Below are positions 8,951 through 17,936 of a DNA stretch of 52,234 bases, in pieces. Under the pieces are notes generated by a model. It saw only the letters and a list, made by a program, of their open reading frames with translations. It had not been told where the DNA came from and made no database searches. Both the position numbers and the translations under genes were made by a program. The stretch comes from Microvirga guangxiensis (lineage in GTDB: Bacteria > Pseudomonadota > Alphaproteobacteria > Rhizobiales > Beijerinckiaceae), in the NCBI RefSeq assembly GCF_900102135.1, contig NZ_FMVJ01000019.1, positions 1 to 52,234 on the forward strand. The letters are read 5' to 3'. How positions within the stretch are numbered: the first letter of the stretch is position 1; each line of letters starts with the position of its first letter.

Positions 8951-9645
8951 GGCACCCTCCTGTTGCCCGTATGATGCTCCCTCAGGCCGCTATGGTCCAT
9001 GAAAACCGCCACCTTCACGCCTTCCTGGTACTGCGGCGAGAGAGGTTGCTCCAGCCTAATTCCATCCATGCGCGCTGCAACCACAATGACCGCTTCTTCC
9101 CGTCGCCATATCTGCGGTTCGCGACGTCCACTTCGGCTAGCTCGAGGGCCTCAGCAATGCCCACCGAGGACGAGGAAATGGCACCTAACTAATGGCAGCT
9201 CGTCCTGCTCACGCGGCTTGCGGTCCGCGCGCCTGCTCGACAGGCTCAGCCAACCCGAACTCGTCCCTTGCTGCTTGAATGTGACGACAGCAGTGCTGGG
9301 CAGATTACGGCAATCGCTACCTTGATTGGTGCCTCACTCCGAGGTCCAGACCCCTGCGGGACTCAGCGGGAGGCGGAACAAGTTTCCTGACGATCCCATC
9401 TCGACAAAAAGAAAGCGCCCATCGTCTCACGGGGCGCTCCAAGGTCCGGCCCGCAGGGGCAAAGGTAACGGTACCGGTACAGTTCACCTATTCGGGCCCG
9501 TCCGCGTTGTCATGTCGGCAAACTACGACGGAGAAATACCCTCCGGCCGCTTACATTGATCCGGCGTCACGGCAGCGTGGCGTTCTCGAACGGAAGCTAA
9601 GGTTGGCCGGTTGTGGTTGATGGCAGACGAAGGAGATACATCAAC
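8951..9645. other. Long spacer between cyclase and PAS-GAF regulator
   Basis: No convincing gene. A minus-strand frame around 9023-9160 reads GIAEALELAEVDVANRRY but lacks a start signal and is probably a relic. The only clear structure is the minus-strand terminator-like hairpin at 9405-9438. Confidence 0.4.
9405..9438 (-). terminator. Orphan terminator-like hairpin
   Basis: Read on the minus strand: stem AGCGCCC, loop, stem GGGCGCT, then TTCTTTTTG. This is a good intrinsic terminator shape, but no minus-strand gene is seen just upstream, so it may end an unrecognised small transcript. Confidence 0.5.
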
Positions 9646-11619
9646 TTGCGCTCGATGCGATTTCTAAAGGGCAGCTCCATGGGCGCCAAAATCCAGGCGT
9701 ATGACTGGTCAAGCTCGCCGCTCGGTCCCATCGAAACTTGGCCGGAAGTGCTCCGCATCACGCTCGGCAACATGCTCCACTCCGCATTCGCGACCTATCT
9801 CGCGTGGGGGACGGACCTTATCACCTTCTACAACGACCCCGCTGTCAAGCTTCGCGGGGACCGGCCGGAGGCGCTCGGACAGCCTCTGCCGAAGGCATGG
9901 TCTGAGATCTGGGAAGTCGTTTCGCCGATGGTCGTGCGCGCCCTTCGAGGTGAGACGACCTATGTCCAGGACGTGCCCATCGATATTGTGCAGCGAAGAG
10001 GCTACCCCGAGGCGACTTGGTGGACCGGCTCAATCAGCCCAGTCATGGACGCAGCTGACCAGCTTGGTGGTGTTCTGATCATCTTGCAGGAGACGACGGA
10101 GCGGGTGCTCACCGAGCAGCGGCTTCGGTTCTTGGTCGACCTGAGCACACGCCTGCGTCGGGTGGCTGAGGCACGCGAGGTCATGGCTACTGCCGCGGAG
10201 ATGCTCGGGCAGCATCTCAGGGCGAACCGCGCCGGGTACTATGAATTGACGGAGGGCGGTAATGCCTTCGCGGTTGACTGCGGCTGGACCGATGCCGAGA
10301 CTCCAAGCCTTGCTGGCGAGCGCCGGATCGATGACTTTGGATCCAGGATCGACCGCGAGCTGAGGGAGGGTCGTACCGTGCGCATCGACGATGCCCTGGC
10401 TCATCCGCTTAGCGCGCAAGCTCCCGTCGCTGCCGAGTTCCTCCGCGCGGGAAAACGCGCCACCATTATTGCGCCGCTGGTAAGGGACGGTGGACTGGTT
10501 GCAGCTCTCTATGTTCATCAGGCCGAGCCGCGCCATTGGAGTGACGATGAGGTAGCGCTTATTCAGGAAGTGGCCGAACGCACCTGGACGTCGATCCTGC
10601 GCGCCCGGGCCGAGACGGCGCTCCGGGCCAGTGAGGAACGCTTCCGGCAGTTTGCCGAGCACTCCTCCACGGTGCTGTGGATCCAAGACGTCGAAACCCA
10701 CGCGATGGAGTACGTCAGTCCGGCCTATGAGGCGATCTGGGGCGAGCCGGTGGAGGCTGCGTTACGCGATCCGGGTCACTGGGCCAAGGCCGTTCATCCC
10801 GACGACCGTGACCGGGCCAGTACCACTCTTGAGCGCGGCCAACGTGGGGAGGAGGGCACGCACGAGTACCACATCATCCGGCCTGACGGTGGTGTGCGCT
10901 GGATCCGTGACACGTTTTTTCCGATTCGGGACGAGCAGGGACGGATCCGGCGGATTGGCGGCATCGCCCAGGACATTACCCAGCATGATGGCTCCATTGT
11001 CTATGTGGTGGACGGCGATGTGGCCTCATGCCGGAACCTGTGCCTTCTGCTCCAAGGCGCCGGCTACGAGGTGCAATCCTTTGCGTCGGCGCAATCGTTC
11101 CTCGCAGTGGCGCCGGTGTTGGTTCCGGGCTGCGTGGTGCTCGATATGCGCACCCCTGAAGCCGGCGGACTGACGATCCCGAGAGAACTGAAGGCGCGCC
11201 GAGCCGGGCTTCCAGTCATTGTGCTCGGTGAGGCTGGTGGGAATGTTTCTGTTGGGGTTCAGGCGATGAAGGCCGGAGCCGTGGATTTTCTCGACATGCC
11301 ATACCAACCTGAACAGGTGCTGGACGCGCTCGCGTCCGCTCAGGCGACTATCCGGGAGAGGGCCGAGCAGGATCAAGCGACCGAGCGCGTGAGAGATCTC
11401 ATTGCGGCTCTGCCGCCGCGCGAGCGGGAGGTGCTGGACGGGCTGCTGGACGGGGGCACGAACAAGACGATTGCCCGCGACATAGGGCTGAGCCCGCGCA
11501 CGGTCGAGGCGCACCGCGCGCGCATCATGGAACGGCTGGGGGCCCAAAGTCTGCCGGAGCTGGTTCAGATTGCTGTAGCGGCCGGCTTGCAGTCCAAATC
11601 GCATAGCAGGCTTGGTTGA
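9646..11619 (+). CDS. PAS-GAF-PAS-receiver-LuxR fusion regulator, about 657 aa
   Basis: A single-chain sensor and DNA-binding regulator without a kinase core. From the N-terminus: a PAS-like domain (about 15-155, typical DWSSSPLGPIETWPEVLR opening), a GAF domain (about 165-320), a PAS/PAC domain (about 330-450; GGVRWIRDTFFPI, RIGGIAQDIT), a FixJ-like receiver (about 451-570) and a LuxR/GerE helix-turn-helix (about 590-650; LPPREREVLDGLLDGGTNKT, SPRTVEAHRARIMERL). The receiver keeps the acidic pair (D456, D458) and phosphoacceptor (D500, VVLDMRTPE), but the Thr position is Gly (LGEAGG) and the invariant Lys is Met (FLDMPY). Phosphorylation is therefore doubtful. The TTG at 9646 follows AAGGAGA; ATG 9655 is the alternative. 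Confidence 0.88.
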   Translation: MRSMRFLKGSSMGAKIQAYDWSSSPLGPIETWPEVLRITLGNMLHSAFATYLAWGTDLITFYNDPAVKLRGDRPEALGQPLPKAWSEIWEVVSPMVVRALRGETTYVQDVPIDIVQRRGYPEATWWTGSISPVMDAADQLGGVLIILQETTERVLTEQRLRFLVDLSTRLRRVAEAREVMATAAEMLGQHLRANRAGYYELTEGGNAFAVDCGWTDAETPSLAGERRIDDFGSRIDRELREGRTVRIDDALAHPLSAQAPVAAEFLRAGKRATIIAPLVRDGGLVAALYVHQAEPRHWSDDEVALIQEVAERTWTSILRARAETALRASEERFRQFAEHSSTVLWIQDVETHAMEYVSPAYEAIWGEPVEAALRDPGHWAKAVHPDDRDRASTTLERGQRGEEGTHEYHIIRPDGGVRWIRDTFFPIRDEQGRIRRIGGIAQDITQHDGSIVYVVDGDVASCRNLCLLLQGAGYEVQSFASAQSFLAVAPVLVPGCVVLDMRTPEAGGLTIPRELKARRAGLPVIVLGEAGGNVSVGVQAMKAGAVDFLDMPYQPEQVLDALASAQATIRERAEQDQATERVRDLIAALPPREREVLDGLLDGGTNKTIARDIGLSPRTVEAHRARIMERLGAQSLPELVQIAVAAGLQSKSHSRLG

Positions 11620-11993
11620 AAACTTGGATGCAAGAAACGGCGCGCCCCCCATCTCTAATGGGATCAGCACGTCAATTGGTGTGGCAAGTGCCTTCTGAAC
11701 TGTACGGAACAATCCGTAGGGACACTCCGACTGGTGCCCGTTAGGACCAGAAGTTAACTCAGGCGAATGGCAGGCAGCGACGGTACCTGCGGTTTAGGGA
11801 GAGAGCCGCCCAAAGAGGCGGCGAGACGCCAAATCAATCGAGCAACAAGCTAAAGGGGTGACACAAATGCACGGCGACCTCCGAACCTAGGCCCCTTTTA
11901 CGCACTAGGTTCCCATCGAGGGGATCCGGTGAGGGGTGCGTTCAAGGTTGTTGGAGCAAGCCTCAGGAACTCGTTAGGAAGGGACACAGGCCC
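11620..11993. other. Spacer with small hairpin
   Basis: Contains a GCCGCC / GGCGGC hairpin (11805-11822) without a T-run. Otherwise nothing recognisable. Confidence 0.4.
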
Positions 11994-12224
11994 ATGGACA
12001 AGGCTGCGAACGATAACCGCGTTACTCAACTCATTTCTATCTTGTCCGCGACGTTAGCTAACATCGATGTCGAGTATGAATTCGAGTTGGCGCGGATTCG
12101 GGTGACAGCCGCACCTCGTCTCACAGCAATGATCACAGACACGGTACGGCAGCGACACGTCGAGCGCCGAGCACCCTATGTCCGCCAGATTGCCGAACTG
12201 CGGGAGCGGATACGTGAGGAATAA
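11994..12224 (+). CDS. Hypothetical protein, 76 aa
   Basis: Starts MDKAANDNRVTQLISILSAT after AGGAAGGGA at longer than ideal spacing. It is charged and mostly helical, ending QIAELRERIREE, with no Cys and no membrane segment. The MDKAANDN opening resembles many short rhizobial proteins of unknown function. No assigned role. Confidence 0.45.
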   Translation: MDKAANDNRVTQLISILSATLANIDVEYEFELARIRVTAAPRLTAMITDTVRQRHVERRAPYVRQIAELRERIREE

Positions 12225-12423
12225 GGCCGGAGTGCCGCTTCGACCTTCGCCAGCACCGCCGATAGCGCCCGCCATGTCGAGGGTGTGTCCATGCAGGGTT
12301 GACCTCCGAGGGCATCGGGCGGGTCCGAGGTTACGCCAGTAAAAGTGGATCTAACTGTCTGGTTGGGGTACAAGTCCTTCTAGGCCCACTACCCAGCACT
12401 TTACCAAGTCCTGCCTTGCCACC

Positions 12424-12636
12424 ATGACTGTCCCCGATCATTCCCCGGACACAGAGATCGTCGAGCACAAAGGCTATCAGATCCGCCTGAGCCCAAGTGG
12501 CCTGGAATGGCTGGCGTTTGTTGCTCTCCCGAAGCAGCGCCCAACCCTGATCATGGCCCCTGATCGTGAAGCGGTCCTCGCCAAGGCTTACGAATGGATC
12601 GAGATGCAACTCACGTCGGCTATCGGTGCATTATGA
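12424..12636 (+). CDS. Hypothetical protein, 70 aa
   Basis: Starts MTVPDHSPDTEIVEHKGYQI and contains LSPSGLEWLAFVALPKQRP and LAKAYEWIEMQL. Short alpha/beta protein with the look of the small GYxI-xxxxxxW family of unknown function found widely in Methylobacteriaceae. The RBS is poor. The coherent composition makes it likely to be real. Confidence 0.45.
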   Translation: MTVPDHSPDTEIVEHKGYQIRLSPSGLEWLAFVALPKQRPTLIMAPDREAVLAKAYEWIEMQLTSAIGAL

Positions 12637-13009
12637 CATAGCATCGATCCAGCTGGCGCCCGCCCCTGACAATCTGCTCCTGCACGGCGAGGTGCTCGGC
12701 AGCGTCGTAGGAAACGGCTCGTACCAGCCCTACGCCTAGACGGCCGAACTGCTGGAGGTCCTACCACGGAGCAGGCGGCGTTATCCGCTCCAGACTATTG
12801 AGCACCACTTCTGATCCCTGAAGGAGCTGTGCGCCTGGCCCAGGTCAATCGAGGGTGCAGGCCAGCAACCGCTCCACCGTTGCGCGAGACTGACGGGTCC
12901 TGCTTTACGGGAGCGCGCTAGCACGAGAGCGTTGTGCAACGGCCTATCAGGCCGAGCTGAAGACGCACGCCAGTCGCATCTCAATGTTCCGGACAGGCAA
13001 TCCCTTCGG
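12637..13009. other. Spacer before the recombinase 3' end
   Basis: A short plus-strand stretch reads LAPAPDNLLLHGEVLGSVVG before a stop, which could be a gene relic. Nothing else is supported. Confidence 0.3.
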
Positions 13010-13987
13010 CTATGCGGCAGACGGCGAAACAACCGTGGTTGTGATTTCATCCTGCGTATTCAGCGGATGGAGATCCTGAACCATCTGGTGAAGGCGGGAG
13101 GTGTCGAGATGGGTGTAGATCTGAGTGGTCTCGATGCCGGCATGGCCAAGCAGTTCCTGCAGCACGCGTAGATCCATGCCGCCTGAATGCATGTGAGTGG
13201 CAAAGGCATGCCGCAGTACGTGCGGCGATACCCGCTCTGGGCTGGCCAACCCTGCGGCGACGGCAGCCTCCTTGATCTCAAGCAGGGCTGCCTGTCGCGT
13301 CAGCGCCTTCGTGCCATTGCGTACCGAGTGGAACAACCAAGGGGAGGGTGCTCCACCCGAATAAGCGGAAGCCAGCGTCTGCCAGTGGGTAATCGCCGCA
13401 ACGGCCCGCTCATGCAGCGGCACGAGGCGCTGCTTGTCACCCTTGCCGCGCACCAGCAGCATGCGGGTTCCGGCAGGTGCCGCATCCGCGGGCAGCGACA
13501 GAGCCTCGCTGATGCGCATGCCCGAGGCGTAGAGGGTCTCGAACAGGGCGGCGCGGCGAGCATAGCCTGCCTGACGATAGAGTCCCACCGAGGGATCGGC
13601 CGCCAGCGTGTGGGCTGCCTCCAGCAGCGCTTCAGTGTCGGCAACCGACAGAACGAAGGGCAGCTTCCGGGGACGGCGCATGGCGGGCATCGAGGCAGTC
13701 GGATTGTGAGAACCGAGTTCCTCGTTGACCAGGAAGCGATGCAGCCCTCTGATCACGGTGAGGCGCCGGGCAATGGTTGCTCCGCCGTAACCGCGCTGAT
13801 CGAGGGCGGCGATATAGTCGCGCACCTGCTCCAAGCCGACATCGTTGAGACCGAGACCATTCAGCTCCAGCCAGCCGAGGTAGCAGGTGAGATCGTCAGA
13901 GTAGGTGGCGATGGTGCCGGCTGATGCCCCAAGTTCCGTTGCCAGAGCATCGAGCCAGAGTTGAGCCAGACGTCGGTTTGAGCGCAT
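13010..13987 (-). CDS. XerC/XerD-like tyrosine recombinase, 325 aa
   Basis: Site-specific recombinase. The N-terminal SAM-like DNA-binding domain (about 1-95) is followed by the catalytic domain, with R158 (SGMRISE), K182 (RGKGDK), H256-x-x-R259 (SPHVLRHAFATH), H282 (LGHAGIETT) and the nucleophile Y291 (QIYTHL). All catalytic residues are present. The ATG at 13987 is chosen because AGGAGG lies 5 nt upstream. As ftsK lies at the window edge this could be a XerD-type resolvase, but in this setting a mobile-element recombinase is as likely. A 3'-terminal remnant of the same family lies at 1391-1496. Confidence 0.9.
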   Translation of the reverse strand: MRSNRRLAQLWLDALATELGASAGTIATYSDDLTCYLGWLELNGLGLNDVGLEQVRDYIAALDQRGYGGATIARRLTVIRGLHRFLVNEELGSHNPTASMPAMRRPRKLPFVLSVADTEALLEAAHTLAADPSVGLYRQAGYARRAALFETLYASGMRISEALSLPADAAPAGTRMLLVRGKGDKQRLVPLHERAVAAITHWQTLASAYSGGAPSPWLFHSVRNGTKALTRQAALLEIKEAAVAAGLASPERVSPHVLRHAFATHMHSGGMDLRVLQELLGHAGIETTQIYTHLDTSRLHQMVQDLHPLNTQDEITTTVVSPSAA

Positions 13988-14393
13988 AAGTTCCTCCTGA
14001 TCGGGAGACCTTGCCACAGCACCAGTTACGAACTTCTTGTCAAAACAAGTATTATGCGAATTTTCGTGTGTAGGCGCAGAGTTCGGATGTCCCGTCGTAG
14101 CAAACTAATAATGACACACTCCCCTGACTCTTCTGGCATGGGCTGGGCAGCTTAGCGTGTCGCTTTTGGTGCAATGGCAAAATGGCTCTGTATCTACCTT
14201 GAGCGACAGTTAACCCATAACGCGACTAGCGGTACATTGTTTACATTAGTGTTTAGGCTCCAGCCTTCCTCGAGCGGTTTCGACAGAGGCCCAGCTTATA
14301 CACAATGGATAGCTTGAAGAGCAATGATAGCACATTGTGGCACGGAAACTCCGCTATATACTTGCTATGGTTTTCTTATGAAGGAGTGAGTCC
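13988..14393. other. Divergent intergenic region
   Basis: Separates the recombinase from the Fur-like gene and must carry both promoters. A TTGACA is readable on the minus strand near 14041 and a TATATA lies about 40 nt before the Fur-like ATG. An ACTTGT-type small inverted repeat (CTTGT CAAA ACAAG) lies near 14036. No gene is seen. Confidence 0.4.
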
Positions 14394-14846
14394 ATGAGCG
14401 CCCAAGCCGTTAAACGAGAAGAGGAAGGCAATCTTCTACGTCATGCGGACGAGCTGTGTCGTCAGAATAACCTCCGCCTGACGCCTATTCGTGAGCGCGT
14501 TTATCGCGAGCTTGTTCAGAGCGGCGGCCCAATGGGTGCCTATGATCTCGTCGACCGCCTCAGTAACGAAAAAAAACGTCTGGCTCCGGTCACAATCTAC
14601 CGCGCTCTCGAATTCCTTCAGCATGCAGGCCTCGTTCATCGGCTAGCCACGAAGAACTCCTACGTGGTGTCCCATGGTGAGCTAACCGGAAACAATACAA
14701 AGATCATGTTTGTAGACACAAAGACAGGCAACACGGTTGAAGTTCACTCTGCCGAAGTGGCTGAGGCTATTCAAAAAGCTGCGGAGCAGGTTGGCTTTAA
14801 ATCCGTTCACCCCTTCGTGGAAGTGGAAGGCGAGCTCTCCCAGTAA
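14394..14846 (+). CDS. Fur/Zur-like regulator lacking metal-site cysteines, 150 aa
   Basis: The winged-helix half (about 15-90) is a good Fur/Zur match (RLTPIRERVYRELVQSGGPM, GAYDLVDRL, APVTIYRALEFLQHAGLVHR). The usual second half should hold a His cluster and a CxxC structural zinc site. Here the equivalent region reads SYVVSHGELTGNN, then IMFVDTKTGNTVEV, with no cysteine; the protein's only Cys is near residue 20. The C-terminal helix and strand are present (VEGELSQ end). DNA binding is therefore likely, while metal sensing by the standard mechanism is not. AAGGAGTGA precedes the ATG. It is monocistronic. Its target and signal are unknown. Confidence 0.8.
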   Translation: MSAQAVKREEEGNLLRHADELCRQNNLRLTPIRERVYRELVQSGGPMGAYDLVDRLSNEKKRLAPVTIYRALEFLQHAGLVHRLATKNSYVVSHGELTGNNTKIMFVDTKTGNTVEVHSAEVAEAIQKAAEQVGFKSVHPFVEVEGELSQ

Positions 14847-15071
14847 AGCTGAGCGCTCATCGAGCGGGAGCATAGAAGCCTCAAGCAGACCTCATCAAGG
14901 ATCGATGCTCATTCTGCCCTGAGGCCCCTACAGTCACTTGCATTTACCCTGGAAGATGAGCCTCGCTACCGTGGGCTCTATAGCTAGCAGCACCGCAGAA
15001 TGAAGCGCCATATTGGCGCTTTAAAGTACCGCCCGTAGGGCCAGAAGACTCTATGAAACCGGGATTGCCGA
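14847..15071. other. Spacer after the Fur-like gene
   Basis: GCGCCATATTGGCGC (15006-15020) forms a small palindrome. No gene is seen. Confidence 0.3.
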
Positions 15072-15187
15072 TTAGCCTAGTGCTTGGTTTTCAGCATGTG
15101 CAGCGGACAAAAAGTGCTTTTGAACCTCAGTTACCAACATCACAAAGGGTTGACGCTGTTCGCGCTGACGCAGCCTTAACTTTTCAT
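15072..15187 (-). pseudogene. Small frame broken in an A-run, 38 codons if repaired
   Basis: On the minus strand TAAGGAGG lies 7 nt before an ATG that is followed by AAAAGTTAA, an immediate stop. Adding one A to the A-run gives MKKLRLRQREQRQPFVMLVT and continues open for 38 residues to a stop at 15072. The strong RBS and the coherent basic peptide suggest a small gene inactivated by slippage, or a sequencing error. No family is recognised. Confidence 0.35.
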
Positions 15188-15992
15188 GGTTTGCCTCCTT
15201 AAAGCACGATCAACTCTGCTGGCCTCCAAGCTCTGTATCTCGTGCTGATGCTCAAATCCGAGGTTAGACAGGGTACGAGCGGTGTCACCCAAACGGGCAT
15301 GCAAATCAAAACTCCAGGTACCGTCCACGTTAAGACGCTGAAGCGCAGACAATCTCTTCTACGGGTTAGGCATCAGCCGCATTGTGTTAGGCTTGTTCCT
15401 CAGGCCCCGCACGACGAAGTAGTGCAGATCGAGGTCCATCGCATCCGGAGCATGCAGCACGCATAAGGCTCGCGCACTTCAAGTGTCTAATTATTGTTCC
15501 CAGGCGTGAGAGCCTTGTGGGACATGGGAATAAACGGGTTTTAGGGAAGCAGGAGCGACTATCGTGTGCGCCTCACCAATGATCTTGCCGCTGAGGTCGG
15601 AAGCCTTCCCTAAATTTGCGGCATTCGGTAGCAACGACCACCAAGAAACAGGTAAGTGCCTAGACGAGCGAGGAAATTCCACGCCTGCGATCATGGAATG
15701 TTCGGTGGCCTTCGGCGAGGGAGCGGTTCCAGCGATGCCAATCGTGGGAGCGGCCACTTCAGCAGGTCAGTGCCTCAAAGGTCTTGTTCCGCCCTGAAAG
15801 CGGCCCTTCCGTTGTTCGGCTCTACTTCTCAGTTGACCCGGAGCGGACCACTGCGTAGCGCAACATTCCGTGACGCCCCGTTCAGCGAAATTGCGTACGC
15901 GCTTCCAGCGCTAAATGTCGGCATCGCAGGAAACGGGTGTTACTCCCGGAATTCTATTTCTAAACATCCTCACTCAACAAACCGGAGCTGGT
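15188..15992. other. Long spacer with repeat A
   Basis: No frame here has a credible start or composition. The only item recognised is repeat A at 15619-15646. Confidence 0.4.
15619..15646 (+). repeat. Dispersed repeat A, copy 3
   Basis: CGGCATTCGGTAGCAACG followed by ACCACCAAGA, preceded by AAATTTG. The 18.4-kb copy, read inverted, is preceded by AAATTTA, so the two share about 20 consecutive positions with one mismatch. Confidence 0.6.
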
Positions 15993-16448
15993 ATGTCCAG
16001 CCCAAAGGCGAGGATGACGATGAACGGAAATACCCAAATTCAACTGACCGCCATGCAGCTTCTTGAGCGCATGTTTGAGGTCGAGATGAAGTTCATCCGA
16101 TCAGGGGCGGATGATGTGGACGCCCTGGCCGAGGCCTTCCATCGCAATGTGGTGGTCCATGAACCGGGGTCTCTGCCTTATCCAGGCGACTGGAAGGGCT
16201 TGGAAGGCGTTGGATCCCTCTTCCATAAAATGCGGGAGGTTTGGAGTGATATGAGGGTTGAAGACCTCACCGCAGCGCGAGAAGGCGACACCGTCTTTAT
16301 GGCCTGTACCCTCCACCTGACGTGCCGCACCAGCGGCGTGGCCATCAAGCAGCCCTTCGCGGAGGTCTTGCGGTTTGAAGGTGAGCGCCTGATTGAGGCG
16401 ACCCCCTTCTACTACGATACCAGTGAGATCGTAACGGCTCTCGGGTGA
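15993..16448 (+). CDS. NTF2/SnoaL-like protein, 151 aa
   Basis: Soluble cone-fold protein. It has an N-terminal helix (QLLERMFEVEMKFIRSG), a pocket-forming segment (AFHRNVVVHEPGSLPYPGDW), then strands DTVFMACTLHLTCRTSG and FAEVLRFEGERLIEATPFYY. This is the SnoaL-like/NTF2-like pattern used by ketosteroid-isomerase-type enzymes and ligand-binding proteins; the His-Glu-Pro in the pocket could be functional, but no substrate can be inferred. The ATG at 15993 has GGAG 5 nt upstream; ATGs at 16014 and 16020 also have a weak site. No operon partner. Confidence 0.75.
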   Translation: MSSPKARMTMNGNTQIQLTAMQLLERMFEVEMKFIRSGADDVDALAEAFHRNVVVHEPGSLPYPGDWKGLEGVGSLFHKMREVWSDMRVEDLTAAREGDTVFMACTLHLTCRTSGVAIKQPFAEVLRFEGERLIEATPFYYDTSEIVTALG

Positions 16449-16931
16449 GAGAAACCGACAGAGTCACAAAGCCAGCGACACAGACGCTTCCTTGCGCTGC
16501 TGCTGTGTCGCTCCGCAGTTCCACAAACAGCCTCCCGCGAGATTGAACCGAAGTTCGGGAAGGTCGCCTCATGGCACTGAACGGAAGAAGATCGAAGGTC
16601 CGCTTTCGCTGGCAGTCCAGCCGTTTCTAAAGGAACGGGAACCCTCCGTGATATCTGGGGCCAGACCCTCACAAATTCCGATCGACTCCGGCAAAGCTTC
16701 CTGGCATAAGCGTGGCCATGCAAAGGCTCATATAACAGCACCTACCCGTAGCGCCGCGATCCCGACCAGGGTCGCCAAGCGCTGCCGCTGTCCTAGATAT
16801 GGCCACTCCCGGCCGCCGGAGCCCGAGCATGCATCTCGCCATTGACCCCATGGAGTTCACGATCCCGACCCTCGTCGGGGGCTGTGAAATACCATGCTCG
16901 TACCTCTTCCTTCCCAGGGAGGTGCTGAGCG
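16449..16931. other. Spacer upstream of the IS1595 transposase
   Basis: Holds repeat B copy 2 and presumably the left end of the IS1595-family element, which I could not place because no matching inverted repeat was found by eye. No gene is seen. Confidence 0.4.
16654..16695 (+). repeat. Dispersed repeat B, copy 2
   Basis: TCTGGGGCCAGACCCTCACA followed by AATTCCGATCGACTCCGGC matches 7072-7114 across about 40 bp with small changes. Confidence 0.45.
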
Positions 16932-17936
16932 ATGAGCGAGCACTTCCTCCTTTCCCGCCTCGCCAGGGACCTTCCGGTGACCAAGGTCATCCGGATGAGC
17001 GAGGACGCAGCCTACAACTGGTTCCGGCGCGCCCGCTGGCCTGAGACCAAGGGCAAGCCGTACTGTCCCCACTGCGGTGTGCTGGAGTGCTACGTACTCA
17101 CGCGTCGCCGCTTCAAGTGCAGCGGCTGCCGCAAGGAGTTCACCGTCACCTCAGGGACGATCTTTGCCTCCCGGAAGCTGCCGTTCCGCCAGATCCTCGC
17201 GATCATCGCGCTCTCGGCGAACGGCGCTAAGGGCAAGGCGGCGCTGGAGCTCTGTCGGGAGATCGGCGTGCAGTACAAGACGGCTTGGGCCAACCTCATG
17301 AAGCTGCGCGAGGCGCTGGCGGCCCGGCGGGATGACACCGTGCTTGAGGGTGAGGTCGAGATCGATGGCCTCTACGCACTCGGGCATGTCCGCCCGAAGA
17401 ACCGCAAGGAAGACCGGGTTGATCGGCGCGAGGCGCAGAACCAGTCGCCAAAGCGCATGGTCGTCATGGCGCTGCGGGAGCGCCGGAAGGGTGGCAAGTC
17501 CATCTCGCGGGTCGCCCGGAGCGAGAACGCCGACTGCGCCTGGGACATGGTCCGCCAGCACGTCGCCCCGAGTGCTCATCTCTTTGCTGACGAGCATGCA
17601 GCCTATGACGAACTCGTCGGCCTCAACAAGCTCACGCGCGTGAACCATCAGGTGGCCTACCAGCACGGCGAGGGCATCTCGACGAACCAGATCGAGAGCT
17701 TCTTCGCGCGTGTGCGGCGTGCCTATAGGGGTGTCCACCATCGCTTCTCGGTGAAGTACCTGGACTGGTATATCGCCGAACTCTCCTGGCGCGAGGACCG
17801 CAGCCGCGTCGGCAACCGTGGACAGACGCTCGAAATGCTCGGACGGGCCTTGGCCCATCCGACGTCGCGAAATCTCTGCGGCTATTGGCAGGGGATCAAG
17901 CCGCCTGACCTGGTGTGGGAACCCCGCAGAACCTAA
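16932..17936 (+). CDS. IS1595-family (ISXO2-like) transposase, 334 aa
   Basis: N-terminal zinc ribbon (about 35-65; CPHCGVLECY, then CSGCRKEF) followed by an ISXO2-type DDE domain. The catalytic residues are D in VEIDGLYALG, D in HLFADEHAAYDEL and E in NQIESFFARVRRAY. The C-terminal LDWYIAELSWREDR is typical. Length and all motifs are intact, so it could be active. AGGGAGG lies 10 nt before the ATG. Its stop overlaps the stop of the convergent gene 17933-18379 by 3 nt, suggesting that the two travel as one unit, as some IS1595 relatives carry passenger genes. Confidence 0.92.
   Translation: MSEHFLLSRLARDLPVTKVIRMSEDAAYNWFRRARWPETKGKPYCPHCGVLECYVLTRRRFKCSGCRKEFTVTSGTIFASRKLPFRQILAIIALSANGAKGKAALELCREIGVQYKTAWANLMKLREALAARRDDTVLEGEVEIDGLYALGHVRPKNRKEDRVDRREAQNQSPKRMVVMALRERRKGGKSISRVARSENADCAWDMVRQHVAPSAHLFADEHAAYDELVGLNKLTRVNHQVAYQHGEGISTNQIESFFARVRRAYRGVHHRFSVKYLDWYIAELSWREDRSRVGNRGQTLEMLGRALAHPTSRNLCGYWQGIKPPDLVWEPRRT

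Noticed and set aside
9326..9559. 77-codon plus-strand frame
   Set aside because: TTG start without RBS, and it crosses the terminator-like hairpin.
13187..13924. Long plus-strand frame opposite the recombinase
   Set aside because: Antisense shadow of a gene with complete catalytic residues; no start signal.
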